Assembly: GCA_001769975.1 (NCBI GenBank)
Contig: MEPW01000045.1
Coordinates: 12,277-51,483, forward strand
Reading direction: 5' to 3'
DNA: 39,207 bases
Origin: Bdellovibrionales bacterium RIFOXYA1_FULL_36_14
Lineage (GTDB): Bacteria; Bdellovibrionota; Bacteriovoracia; Bacteriovoracales; Bacteriovoracaceae
The notes beneath the pieces are model-generated. The model was not told where the DNA came from and made no database searches. It saw only the letters and a program-made list of their open reading frames with translations. Below, in pieces: positions 7,401 to 16,592 of this stretch (the stretch's first letter is position 1; each line of letters starts with the position of its first letter). The position numbers and the translations under genes are program-made.

Positions 7401-7661
7401 TTATTTCCTGCATTTGATAATGTTGGCATTACACTTGGTACATTCATTAATGGAATGGCTTTTTAAAAAAGTATTCAGATGATTCATCTCATCTTGAGTC
7501 ATAGTGCCTTTTCCTCGACAAAGCGGGCAAGTGTGTTTCATGGCCTGTAAAACAGCCTCTCTAATGAAGTCTGAACTGTTTGGGAGTGACTTAATATATT
7601 TTGCCAGATCGGAGTCGACTTTGAATGTGATGACTTCTTTGGAGTGATTTTTTTCTTTCAT
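7401..7661 (-). CDS. Ribbon-helix-helix protein with Cys-rich tail, putative zinc-responsive regulator
   Basis: 86 residues. Residues ~9-41 read as a MetJ/Arc/CopG ribbon-helix-helix: a short beta strand (EVITFKVD), then SDLAKYIKSLP, then SSDFIREAVLQAM. The rest holds CPLC (C45, C48) and CTKC (C74, C77) pairs, a further C84, and His at 43, 61 and 69, a plausible zinc site. No Fur/Zur domain is present. It is first in the znuACB operon, one base from znuA, and its ATG abuts a promoter covered by a perfect palindrome (7666-7692). There is no Shine-Dalgarno before the ATG, consistent with a leaderless mRNA. Inference: an autoregulated DNA-binding sensor that represses zinc uptake when metal is bound. 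It could instead be a different metal or redox sensor. I do not recognise a characterised homologue. Confidence 0.78.
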   Translation of the reverse strand: MKEKNHSKEVITFKVDSDLAKYIKSLPNSSDFIREAVLQAMKHTCPLCRGKGTMTQDEMNHLNTFLKSHSINECTKCNANIIKCRK

Positions 7662-7665
7662 AGAA

Positions 7666-7692
7666 AGAAAGTATTACAAAGTAATACTTTCT
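7666..7692. repeat. Perfect 12+12 bp palindrome, putative operator of the zinc operon
   Basis: Left arm AGAAAGTATTAC (7666-7677), spacer AAA (7678-7680), right arm GTAATACTTTCT (7681-7692), with no mismatch. It runs from the last base of the -35 box through the -10 box to five bases before the ATG of the regulator gene. A repressor bound here would block RNA polymerase. An alternative role as a weak terminator hairpin for the upstream lipoprotein gene is possible, but the stem has only three G-C pairs per arm and no long U-run. Confidence 0.75.
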
Positions 7693-7697
7693 GTCAA
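7670..7697 (-). promoter_or_regulatory. Promoter of the zinc uptake operon
   Basis: On the minus strand a consensus -35 TTGACA (7697-7692) is followed after 16 bases by AATACT (7675-7670), four of six to the -10 consensus. The -10 ends eight bases before the regulator ATG (7661), so transcription is predicted to begin at or next to the A of the ATG. No ribosome binding site lies between, which suggests a leaderless transcript. Confidence 0.6.
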
Positions 7698-7704
7698 TTC
7701 CGCT

Positions 7705-8550
7705 CTAGTTTTTACATTTTTGCTTGATTCGATCAGAAGAACCACCTCTATCGTCAGCGACATCTGCCATAATTTCCCAGTCTATCGGGCAACCGATATT
7801 TCCTTCGTCCAGTAAGAGATCAATTATATCATAGCGTTTATAATATATGGCGGTATAGAGAGGTGTTCTTTTTATAAAATCTCCATTGAGATTGATTTTT
7901 AGTGCTTCGTAATCTTTTATTGATGTTTTTATAAAATCATCGTCATGTTGGGCATATACATCGATTCCTTTAAATGCGTAAGGATCAGGGATTTGTTCAA
8001 TAAGGTAGGGACTGGTTGTAAAGTAAGGAGGAAGGTTCGGTTGGTCAGGAATTGGATTTGGGTAGGGGGCAGAATAGTATTTTATATGTTTAGTAAGAAT
8101 CGACATCGCATAATAGTGGCCATACGCTGCGATGATATGGATTGGATACATTGAGTTATTGCAGCTATAATGGATAAATTTCCCATCACCTGTATGTTCT
8201 AAAATGAATTTGAAAATACTTGTATCGGGATTAGTGTTATTGGTGTTTGTTGCGTAGATTGCGGCAATTTGCGGAAGAGTTAGATTATAATAAATCGAAT
8301 CAGCGAATTTTGGATTAAAGCAACTGGATCTAAATCTGATCGTTGCAACTTCGTCATAAAGGCGTTTAACTTCTGCAAAGTTTTGTTGAACAATCGCATC
8401 AGCCACTCGTTTAAAAATTTCTTCGCTTGATCCAGTTAATAGTTCTGTGTTTCGTTCTGTTTTATCATCTTTGTTCCGACTTCCTCCTCCTGAGCACGAA
8501 GTTAATGCAGCAATAGTTAATACAAGAAATATTACATAAAATTTATTCAT
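7705..8550 (-). CDS. Lipoprotein with ankyrin-like repeats
   Basis: 281 residues from the ATG at 8550, preceded by GGGAG; a longer in-frame start at 8613 would bury the signal peptide. The N-terminus is a lipoprotein signal with lipobox LTSC (MNKFYVIFLVLTIAALTSC) followed by a Gly/Ser linker, so the protein is exported and lipid-anchored. Two segments look like degenerate ankyrin repeats: YPIHIIAAYGHYYAMSILTKH and TPLYTAIYYKRYDIIDLLLDEG. Ankyrin modules mediate protein-protein contacts. The middle contains a Pro-rich stretch. Transcribed from a candidate promoter at 8576-8604, it ends 44 bases before the zinc operon start and is probably a separate unit. Function not known. Confidence 0.75.
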   Translation of the reverse strand: MNKFYVIFLVLTIAALTSCSGGGSRNKDDKTERNTELLTGSSEEIFKRVADAIVQQNFAEVKRLYDEVATIRFRSSCFNPKFADSIYYNLTLPQIAAIYATNTNNTNPDTSIFKFILEHTGDGKFIHYSCNNSMYPIHIIAAYGHYYAMSILTKHIKYYSAPYPNPIPDQPNLPPYFTTSPYLIEQIPDPYAFKGIDVYAQHDDDFIKTSIKDYEALKINLNGDFIKRTPLYTAIYYKRYDIIDLLLDEGNIGCPIDWEIMADVADDRGGSSDRIKQKCKN

Positions 8551-8575
8551 AAGGACTCCCAAATCATTTACTGTA

Positions 8576-8604
8576 TTTTTAACATGTAGCAAGAAAGAGG
8601 TCAA
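8576..8604 (-). promoter_or_regulatory. Candidate promoter of the ankyrin lipoprotein gene
   Basis: TTGACC (8604-8599, five of six) and TAAAAA (8581-8576, four of six) on the minus strand, spaced exactly 17 bases and lying about 26 bases upstream of the ATG at 8550. Confidence 0.45.
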
Positions 8605-8646
8605 TATCTTCAAATGATTTTGGTAAAATGTATATTGGTTTACTGC

Positions 8647-9107
8647 TTATTTATGATAGGGGTGGTTAGTGTTGATCGTTTGGGCCCGATAGAGCTGTTC
8701 AATCAATATAAGTCGGGCCATTTTGTGAGGAAAGGTGAGCATAGAAAGGGAGATTTTTTCGTTGGATTTAGACAGGAGATCTTCTCCAAATCCAGTCGAT
8801 CCACCTATGATTAAAAAAAGAGATCCAGCGGTTTTTTCAAAATGATTATAAAGCCATCTTGAAAAGGAAACACTATCCATTTGCTTGCCTTTTTCAGAAA
8901 GTAAGATAACCATTCCTTTGGAGTTAGGATTTAATTGATCAATTTTTTTTAAAACCAGACTGGCTTCAATGGTGACATCTTCTTTTTGGGATTTAATTTC
9001 ATGAATATTTAATTTGAAAGCCTTGATTTGTTTTAAGTAATGTTCTTCTAAGGCGAGTAGGTTATGATCTTTTAATTGTCCTACTACAATGAGGTTGAGC
9101 TCTTTCA

Positions 9108-9108
<1 letters not shown>
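8647..9108 (-). CDS. rlmH: 23S rRNA pseudouridine-1915 N3-methyltransferase RlmH
   Basis: 153 residues, the family's usual length. SPOUT-fold features: LLSEKGKQMDS.SFSRWL in the middle, FLIIGGSTGFG (SAM-binding glycine-rich loop), and the conserved C-terminus LIEQLYRAQTINTNHPYHK. RlmH methylates Psi1915 in helix 69 of 23S rRNA on assembled 70S ribosomes. It is the last gene of the rplU-rpmA-obgE-rsfS-rlmH block; its ATG overlaps the rsfS stop by one base (TAATG). rsfS-rlmH adjacency is widely conserved. Confidence 0.95.
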
Positions 9109-10641
<1,533 letters not shown>

Positions 10642-10665
10642 ACCTTTTTTGTATAAAAATAATCT

Positions 10666-10920
10666 TTAAGCGTTTACAACAGAAACGATTTTTCTTTTCT
10701 TGTTGTAATGACCAAATTTTACTTGTCCTTCTTGGATTGCAAAGATTGTAAAATCTTTACCCATGCCAACACCCTTTCCAGGATGAAATTTGGTTCCACA
10801 TTGTCTTACAATAATATTTCCAGAGACAACGTGTTCTCCGCCGTATTTTTTAACTCCCCTCATCTTAGGGTTGGAATCTCTACCGTTACTTGTTGAACCA
10901 CCAGCTTTCTTATGTGCCAT
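10666..10920 (-). CDS. rpmA: 50S ribosomal protein L27
   Basis: 84 residues, typical length. It starts directly with [16 protein letters not shown], the conserved N-terminus that reaches the peptidyl transferase centre, so there is no cleavable Firmicutes-type leader. Further conserved blocks: [24 protein letters not shown] split as [14 protein letters not shown] and [13 protein letters not shown], then [12 protein letters not shown]. It has a strong Shine-Dalgarno (AAGGAG) and follows rplU after 17 bases. Confidence 0.97.
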   Translation of the reverse strand: MAHKKAGGSTSNGRDSNPKMRGVKKYGGEHVVSGNIIVRQCGTKFHPGKGVGMGKDFTIFAIQEGQVKFGHYNKKRKIVSVVNA

Positions 10921-10937
10921 AAAAACTCCTTATTCTA

Positions 10938-11309
10938 CTACTTTTGGCCTAAATATTTTGTGGCCCACTTGTTATCCGATTCAATCTTCATAATTTTGCC
11001 ACTACCATTATGAACTTCAGTAATTAAAAGTGCTGTATATTGCTGGCGATGGCCATTTTTTCTTTTCCAGCGACCTTTTCTTCTTTTTGAAACAATTACT
11101 TTTCTGCTTTTGTCGTGTCTTATGACATGAGCTACAACTTTAGCGCCTTTTACCGTTGGTTCACCTACAATCGTGTTTTCACCACCTACAAAAAGAACTT
11201 TGTCGAGTTCAACTTTAGAACCTTCATCTGCTTGAAGCTTTTGAACGTCAATTAGATCACCAGCCGACACTTTGTATTGGTGACCTCCAATTTCTACGAT
11301 GTTATACAT
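10938..11309 (-). CDS. rplU: 50S ribosomal protein L21
   Basis: 123 residues. Conserved L21 features: MYNIVEIGGHQYKVSAGD at the N-terminus, VLFVGGENTIVGEPTVKGAKV in two parts (VLFVGG, GEPTVKGAKV), and the basic KRRKGRWKRKNGHRQQYT segment that binds 23S rRNA. The C-terminus is about 15-20 residues longer than E. coli L21 (103 residues). First gene of the ribosomal block; strong AAGGAG before the ATG. Upstream (11310-11430) is a leader with a possible hairpin and a candidate promoter. Confidence 0.97.
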   Translation of the reverse strand: MYNIVEIGGHQYKVSAGDLIDVQKLQADEGSKVELDKVLFVGGENTIVGEPTVKGAKVVAHVIRHDKSRKVIVSKRRKGRWKRKNGHRQQYTALLITEVHNGSGKIMKIESDNKWATKYLGQK

Positions 11310-11342
11310 GAAAGACTCCTTGCCTGTGACAAACTTACGGGG

Positions 11343-11357
11343 AGCCTAAAACTGGCT
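11343..11357 (-). promoter_or_regulatory. Possible stem-loop in the rplU leader
   Basis: AGCC and GGCT arms around a seven-base loop, adjacent to a second short palindrome (TTGGG-A-CCCAA region, ~11361-11373). rplU leaders in several phyla carry autoregulatory structures, but this does not match one I can name; it is short and uncertain. Confidence 0.25.
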
Positions 11358-11400
11358 TCTTGGGTCCCAAAGTTTAGTCAAAAATTTAATGAACTTATGA

Positions 11401-11429
11401 CTTTTATTAGGTTTTTACATATATGTCAA
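11401..11429 (-). promoter_or_regulatory. Candidate promoter of the rplU-rpmA-obgE block
   Basis: Minus-strand TTGACA (11429-11424, perfect) and TAAAAG (11406-11401, four of six) at 17-base spacing, giving a leader of about 85 bases before rplU. It is the best match in the region between rplU and the divergent gene. Confidence 0.5.
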
Positions 11430-11445
11430 GCATATAGGGTGGACG

Positions 11446-11538
11446 ATGAAAGATATAATATTAAATTTTACTGAACTAAATTCCGAGAAGTGTAGGAGGA
11501 AGGAAGGTATTTTTAAAAATACTAGGACATGGAGGTGA
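11446..11538 (+). CDS. Possible 30-residue leader ORF
   Basis: ATG at 11446 after GGGTGGACG, encoding 30 residues beginning MKDIILNFTELNSEK and ending KNTRTWR. It stops at TGA 11536-11538, one base before the ATG of the next gene (TGATATG). It contains tandem rare-type AGG AGG arginine codons. The arrangement suits translational coupling, but the length allows chance; I do not recognise the peptide. Confidence 0.3.
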   Translation: MKDIILNFTELNSEKCRRKEGIFKNTRTWR

Positions 11539-11539
11539 T

Positions 11540-12358
11540 ATGGATTCCAAAATTGAGAAGGAATACACATATTTTCAATACTATAAAGATTTGAACATTC
11601 CAATATTTATAAAGTTATCCTTGGCTGAATTTGAAATAGATATGGCAAGTTTTCTAAACGAAATTTGTTTTTCACAATTAACTAGTCAAGAATTTAAAAA
11701 ATTTGAAGAGTCAGTTAAGGATAAGTCAAAAATTAAAGTTTTAAGGCTGTCTGAAGCGACCCCATCCGTAGCACACAATATTCATTTTTTAAATGAAGGT
11801 GATTTGTATGGCCTTGAAAGTATATCCTATAAAAAAAATTATAAGATCTATAGGTATAAGGGAATTTCTATAGGGATATTTTCTGTAGGAGCCAGAGAGT
11901 GGGAACTTGGATGCTTTAGCAATTTTGGTGTCAGTGCCAACCGGCCAGCTTGTGTTACCGTAATTAACCGATTTTTGTCTTGGGCCATGTCACCATCAGG
12001 TGTGGTAGGATTTTGGGGAGTACCTGTAGATGAAGGTGTAGTGGTGATGAGCCAACAAGATGCCAAAGGTGAGGCGGTTTTTTTTGATCTATACAAAAAT
12101 GTAGTTTATACGCTGGATGGGGTAAAAAAAATAGGGCCTAATTTTGTGGTAATGCGACTTGATCGGATACTTCGAAATAGGAATATTAAAATGTCATCAA
12201 GCGAATTAGCGAGCTTTTTAGCCGTCAATTGCTGCTATTTTGATACTGATGGACTGAGCCTACCTATAAGACAAATGATTAGAACTATTTCTCTTAACAT
12301 ATCAGGGTTAATTCATCCCAAAGACAATTTTAAACCAAGAACTGATTTGTCCCTTTAG
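11540..12358 (+). CDS. Hypothetical cytoplasmic protein
   Basis: 272 residues; start fixed by a strong GGAGGTG at 11531-11537. There is no signal peptide and no long hydrophobic helix. The central part has a compact, mixed alpha/beta look with the segments FSVGAREWELGCFSNFGVSA, WAMSPSGVVGFWGVPVDEG and GEAVFFDLYKNVVYTLDG. I recognise no family motif. It is transcribed away from the ribosomal block and lies 58 bases upstream of lgt on the same strand, which suggests cotranscription but says little about function. Confidence 0.65.
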   Translation: MDSKIEKEYTYFQYYKDLNIPIFIKLSLAEFEIDMASFLNEICFSQLTSQEFKKFEESVKDKSKIKVLRLSEATPSVAHNIHFLNEGDLYGLESISYKKNYKIYRYKGISIGIFSVGAREWELGCFSNFGVSANRPACVTVINRFLSWAMSPSGVVGFWGVPVDEGVVVMSQQDAKGEAVFFDLYKNVVYTLDGVKKIGPNFVVMRLDRILRNRNIKMSSSELASFLAVNCCYFDTDGLSLPIRQMIRTISLNISGLIHPKDNFKPRTDLSL

Positions 12359-12416
12359 CTTATCTTTAGTAAGATAAATACAATAATGTGTGTTTTTTAA
12401 TACTAAGGGACAAAAT

Positions 12417-13235
12417 ATGCATGCAATACAGATTGATCCGGTAATACTCCATTTAGGCGCTTTGCAGATTAGATGGTATGGTCTTATGTACGTGGTCGCC
12501 TTCGTAATCGGCGGCCATATCCTCAAGAAATTGGCGCAAAGTGGTTTTTTAAAAATCCCAGAAAACAAGGTGGATTCTTTATTATTCTGGTGCTTGATTG
12601 GTATGTTAGTTGGAGCACGCACGTTCTACGTTTTTCTTTATAACTGGGATCATTATTCTAATTTTCCAATGGAAATGATTGCTATTTGGAAGGGGGGGCT
12701 CAGTTTTCATGGTGCTCTGGTTGGAATTATTACAGCTATGTTTTTATTTGCTAAGAAATGGAAGCTACATTTTTTTCATATTGCTGATTGTATAGCTGTG
12801 TGTGGTAGCCAAGGACTTTTCTTTGGACGGATTGGTAATTTTATTAATCATGAGTTGTACGGTAGAGCCACGGATGTCCCCTGGGGAATGATTTTTAGCG
12901 GAGGTGGCCCCTATCCGCGGCATCCCTCACAATTATATGAGGCGATTTTTGAAGGACTGGTTTTGTTTTTAATTCTCTTACTTGTATCCAAAAAAACCAA
13001 GTATTACGGGGTGGTTTCAGGTCTGTTCATGGGAGGCTATGGATTCTTTAGGTATGTAATAGAGTTTTTCAGAGAACCTGATGTGCAGCTGGGATATTAC
13101 TTGGGAGGCACGACCACGATGGGACAAATACTTTGCTGGTTGATGATACTTGCAAGCGTTGGAATTATTCTATACGCCTATAAAATAAAAATTCCTACTT
13201 CCAAGAACTCTGATTTAGCATCTGCTTTAAAATAG
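12417..13235 (+). CDS. lgt: Prolipoprotein diacylglyceryl transferase Lgt
   Basis: 272 residues from ATG 12417 (AAGGGA seven bases upstream; an in-frame start at 12390 is less likely). Family hallmarks: IRWYGLMYVVAF in the first helix region, GLSFHGAL, the Lgt signature GRIGNFINHELYGR, and HPSQLYEA. Seven or so membrane helices. Lgt transfers diacylglyceryl from phosphatidylglycerol to the lipobox Cys of prolipoproteins at the inner membrane; this window encodes at least five such lipoproteins. The 3' end overlaps the convergent secreted-protein gene by 41 bases. Confidence 0.95.
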   Translation: MHAIQIDPVILHLGALQIRWYGLMYVVAFVIGGHILKKLAQSGFLKIPENKVDSLLFWCLIGMLVGARTFYVFLYNWDHYSNFPMEMIAIWKGGLSFHGALVGIITAMFLFAKKWKLHFFHIADCIAVCGSQGLFFGRIGNFINHELYGRATDVPWGMIFSGGGPYPRHPSQLYEAIFEGLVLFLILLLVSKKTKYYGVVSGLFMGGYGFFRYVIEFFREPDVQLGYYLGGTTTMGQILCWLMILASVGIILYAYKIKIPTSKNSDLASALK

Positions 13236-13722
13236 GCACGTACCCAGGTAGATCACTCTTATTTGTCATGACAGAATAAAAAATGGGGAAACAAGTGATT
13301 GTGCACTCTGCTCGATAGAAGTGCTTGGCATCTTTTATATTCTTCCAGGTATAACTAGCACTTTCCTCGTATTTTGAATAAATGTCTTGTTTTCCGAGCT
13401 TCTTGATCAGGGAAGCATGAAATATATCATGGACAAAATAACTGGGAAGACGGACATAAAAGTCCACTGATTTTTCTTTATAATATTGAACAAATACTGG
13501 GAAGGTGTATCTTTGATGGTTAATTAAATATTTATTTATTTTATAATCAGCATTACTTAAGATGCTGGAACCCTTATTATATTTTTTTTCAATTGATTCC
13601 AAAGTTTTATCTGGATAAAAATCCTCAAGTATTTCCAAGCTGAAATTATAGTTAAAGGCATCAACCTTCGCGTACAATTGCCAAGAGAAGGCAATCAACA
13701 TAAAAAAAATAACTTTTTTCAT
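13195..13722 (-). CDS. Secreted protein of unknown function
   Basis: 175 residues with a Sec signal peptide (MKKVIFFMLIAFSWQLYA, cleavage likely after A18). The mature part is mixed alpha/beta with many aromatic residues and two nearby cysteines (ECTITCF) that could form a disulfide in the periplasm. No family recognised. The start has no strong Shine-Dalgarno. It overlaps the end of lgt by 41 bases on the opposite strand. Confidence 0.7.
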   Translation of the reverse strand: MKKVIFFMLIAFSWQLYAKVDAFNYNFSLEILEDFYPDKTLESIEKKYNKGSSILSNADYKINKYLINHQRYTFPVFVQYYKEKSVDFYVRLPSYFVHDIFHASLIKKLGKQDIYSKYEESASYTWKNIKDAKHFYRAECTITCFPIFYSVMTNKSDLPGYVPILKQMLNQSSWK

Positions 13723-13897
13723 TGATTATTTTGTTTTTGGAGAATCATATTAACTAAGATAATAATACATTGTAGGGTTGTGCATAGCGGGAAAAACTTG
13801 ACTGCTGATAGTTTACGTTTCAGAATAATAATAATTAATGTATTATACTAATGGTCGATAAACCTCTAAAACGACTTTGGAGGACGGAGCATATTTT

Positions 13898-15400
13898 ATG
13901 ATTTTATGGAAGAAACATAGTACTCACCTGACTAACCTTATCTCCTTGTTTTTAATAGTTAATTTGGTAGCCTGCGGTCAGATGGGAACTAGTGATTCAG
14001 ATATGAGTAGCAAGACGAAGAAGATCGTTGAAAAAATAGACTCAAAAACTCAAGAACAAGCAGATAAGCTGGAAAACAACGGTTCCAGTATTTTAGGAAG
14101 CTCTATAGTGGAAGGGCCAGTGGTCAATGGCAAGAAAACTTACTTCCTTTATGGAGCAGAACATCTTGAGCTAGATAACTACTACTTCGATATACCCGTG
14201 GTCTATAACTCTGCGGTTAAAATGTGGATTAAATACTTTCTTAACAAAGGGAGAGGATTTTTTGAAAGATACGGTGCCAGAGCAGGCAGGTACGCCCCAT
14301 TAATGGGAAAAATATTAGAGGATAATGGATTGCCCAGAGATCTGATTTTTTTAGCTATGGCCGAAAGTGGTTTTCAAAACGATGCTAAATCATGGGCGAA
14401 AGCAGTCGGACCATGGCAATTCATGCCCTACACTGGTAAAAAATACGGATTGGATATCAGTTGGTATATTGATGAAAGAAGAGATCCCATTAAGTCCACC
14501 ATCGCTGCAGGTGAGTATTTAAAGAAACTTTTCAATGATTTCCAATGCTGGGAATTGGCTGCCGCCGCCTATAATGCTGGTGAAGGAAAAATGTCTCGAG
14601 CTATTAGAAAATATAAAACCGATAATTTTTGGCAAATTTCAAAGGGTAAGTATTTAAAGAGCGAAACCAGAAACTACGTTCCCAAAATTATGGCCTTGGC
14701 GATTATTGGGAAAAATTTAAAATCTTTTGGATTTGAAGATATTGATTTTCATGAACCGCTTGATTTTGAAGAAATTACCGTGGCTGAAATGTCTGATCTA
14801 TTCTTAATTGCCAAAGATCTTAATATGGAAGTTGAGGAACTTGGAAGATTAAATCCTGAAGTTTTGAGATGGTTTACTCCTCCTGCCAGAGAGTATAAAT
14901 TGCGCATTCCCGTGGGCTTAAAGGCTTTATGGGAAGAAAAATCGCAGGATCGAATTTATACGGCTAGCGAGTTTCAAATATATCGCATAGACACTAAGAA
15001 AATTTCGCTGGCGTCAATATCTAAAAAATTTAAAATCCCACAAAATGTATTAGTAACACTGAATAATATCCCCGAGGGAAGTTATTTGGCGAAAAATGAT
15101 GAAATTATTTTACCCTTTCGCGTGGGACAAAATGTGCGTTCCAGAATGTACTCAGATTTGTATGAAGTCCCCAGGAAGAGCGCACTTGCTCGAAAAAATT
15201 ATAAAAGTCGACTTAAATATGCCCAAAAAAATGGAGAGTTGATTCGAAGCCCTTCCGCGTATTATGTGGTTAGAAAGGGGGATACCTTATGGTCAGTAGC
15301 ACAAAAAAATAAAATCTCTATCAACACCTTAATTAGGTCAAACATGCATGTGATCAAGTCTCGGATGATTCGTGCCGGTGATAAATTGGTCGTTAGATAA
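13898..15400 (+). CDS. mltD: MltD-like membrane-bound lytic murein transglycosylase with LysM domains
   Basis: 500 residues from ATG 13898 (GGAG eight bases upstream; a TTG at 13877 is also in frame). The N-terminus is a lipoprotein signal with lipobox LVAC (C26). The SLT domain (residues ~130-290) has the catalytic Glu156 in AMAESGFQ, then AVGPWQFMP, and AAYNAGEGK, as in MltD. A divergent LysM-like segment lies at about 360-400 (YRIDTKKISLASISKKF), and a clear LysM at the C-terminus (YYVVRKGDTLWSVAQKN...IRAGDKLVV). The enzyme cleaves peptidoglycan to 1,6-anhydro-muropeptides, with LysM binding the glycan. It is alone between two unrelated units; promoter not confidently located in 13723-13897. 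Confidence 0.93.
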   Translation: MILWKKHSTHLTNLISLFLIVNLVACGQMGTSDSDMSSKTKKIVEKIDSKTQEQADKLENNGSSILGSSIVEGPVVNGKKTYFLYGAEHLELDNYYFDIPVVYNSAVKMWIKYFLNKGRGFFERYGARAGRYAPLMGKILEDNGLPRDLIFLAMAESGFQNDAKSWAKAVGPWQFMPYTGKKYGLDISWYIDERRDPIKSTIAAGEYLKKLFNDFQCWELAAAAYNAGEGKMSRAIRKYKTDNFWQISKGKYLKSETRNYVPKIMALAIIGKNLKSFGFEDIDFHEPLDFEEITVAEMSDLFLIAKDLNMEVEELGRLNPEVLRWFTPPAREYKLRIPVGLKALWEEKSQDRIYTASEFQIYRIDTKKISLASISKKFKIPQNVLVTLNNIPEGSYLAKNDEIILPFRVGQNVRSRMYSDLYEVPRKSALARKNYKSRLKYAQKNGELIRSPSAYYVVRKGDTLWSVAQKNKISINTLIRSNMHVIKSRMIRAGDKLVVR

Positions 15401-15410
15401 ATTCTTTATA

Positions 15411-15439
15411 AAAAAAATCTTAACAGGTGAAGTTTTTTT
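15411..15439 (+). terminator. Weak candidate terminator after mltD
   Basis: A7-T-CTT pairs with AAG-T7 around an eight-base loop, with one bulged T. The stem has a single G-C pair, so it is a poor intrinsic terminator, but it is the only hairpin with a T-run between mltD and the next gene. Confidence 0.3.
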
Positions 15440-15495
15440 AAAGTAAACTAAGCTAAGTTATTAGTTGAACAAAGTGTAATGTCGAAGGATTTAAA

Positions 15496-16590
15496 ATGAG
15501 TCTTTTCTCAATCAAGCATCTTAAAAAAGATAAAACTTCCAAGAATGAAAAAATCTATGTGAATACTATAATAACCGGGAAAGGTCCCTATACTATTTTG
15601 TTGTGGGACAAGTTATTTCAAACTAAAAACAGGGACGATTTGTTGTTTGTTTCAAGAGATCACTTAACCAAGTATGACCTTTATCCGTGGGGGCCATCTC
15701 CTTTGCGGGGAGAAGCCAATATTTCATATTATAATAACTTCTTTACTCCACAAAGTGAGAATGTGGAAACAAGGAAGTCAGTTTTTTATAAGGATTTAGC
15801 ATTTCGAGAATTTAGTGGAAGATATAAATCAGAACCATTGCTATTTAACGAATCTTTTTATACCCAAAATGGTGGACTTCCTGACTACGATAAAATATTT
15901 CCTTATCGGACCAGTGAGGATTTTTTAGCTTTGTTAAATGAGTTGGTTTGTACTGAGTTGATTGCAAAAATCGAAAAATTACCAACTGATACTAATTTGA
16001 CTAATGAAAAAAGATGGCTCGTTACGTTTGCCAGCGGGAACCAAGTCGAGTGTGAAAATCTTATTTGGGGATCGCCGATTTTTGAATTGTTTGAGGTGAT
16101 GGATGCCGCTTCGTTATTTGATCTGAATTTTATTGAATTTTATAATAATATGAAAGAAGTCTCAAGTTTGTACTTGCAATTTGAGGTCTCTCCTGCCTTA
16201 AGTAATTTAGATACTTTTTTTATTCCTTTGAGCTATACCCATGAATGGGGACATTTTGTAGGTGAATTTCATGAATCACGAGTAGAATTGGTGCATTTTT
16301 TAAATCGGGAAAATGTTAACGAGGATGAAATTGCTAAAAGAATCAAAATTTGTAAGCGAAGTTTTGAAAAAATATTTCCTCAAAATAAAATTCTTGAAAC
16401 GACCGAGTTCATTTATTTTGATTCTGAATCACCCATTTTGAATATAGATGATAATAATAATTACAAGTATGAAGATCGTTTATTTTTTGTAGGGATTAAT
16501 GCCCCCTTAATAGGGGAAAGTAGCCAATTGTCGAACATGGCAAGGGCGCTGGCATCTGTAAAAAATGTTGAAAACTTTTTAGGAGTGTGA
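15496..16590 (+). CDS. Unknown protein, possibly a degenerate FAD/NAD-binding amine-oxidase-like protein
   Basis: 364 residues; start set by GAAGGA six bases upstream. Near the N-terminus NTIITGKGPYTILLWDKLF resembles a Rossmann dinucleotide-binding turn (G-x-G-P), but the third glycine is replaced by Thr. At the C-terminus RLFFVGINAPLIGESSQLSNMARALASV resembles the 'lyfaGd...g..gA..SG..aA' FAD motif of amine oxidases and phytoene desaturases, again degenerate. The middle is unrecognised. If the resemblance is real, cofactor binding may be lost or altered. No signal peptide. It is followed two bases later by an outer-membrane barrel gene, so the two are probably cotranscribed. Confidence 0.6.
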   Translation: MSLFSIKHLKKDKTSKNEKIYVNTIITGKGPYTILLWDKLFQTKNRDDLLFVSRDHLTKYDLYPWGPSPLRGEANISYYNNFFTPQSENVETRKSVFYKDLAFREFSGRYKSEPLLFNESFYTQNGGLPDYDKIFPYRTSEDFLALLNELVCTELIAKIEKLPTDTNLTNEKRWLVTFASGNQVECENLIWGSPIFELFEVMDAASLFDLNFIEFYNNMKEVSSLYLQFEVSPALSNLDTFFIPLSYTHEWGHFVGEFHESRVELVHFLNRENVNEDEIAKRIKICKRSFEKIFPQNKILETTEFIYFDSESPILNIDDNNNYKYEDRLFFVGINAPLIGESSQLSNMARALASVKNVENFLGV

Positions 16591-16592
16591 AA

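Noticed and set aside
13762-13846. 10-base inverted repeat (ATAATACATT / AATGTATTAT) 65 bases apart upstream of mltD
   Set aside because: All but one base pair are A-T and the arms are far apart; chance is a sufficient explanation in this AT-rich gap.
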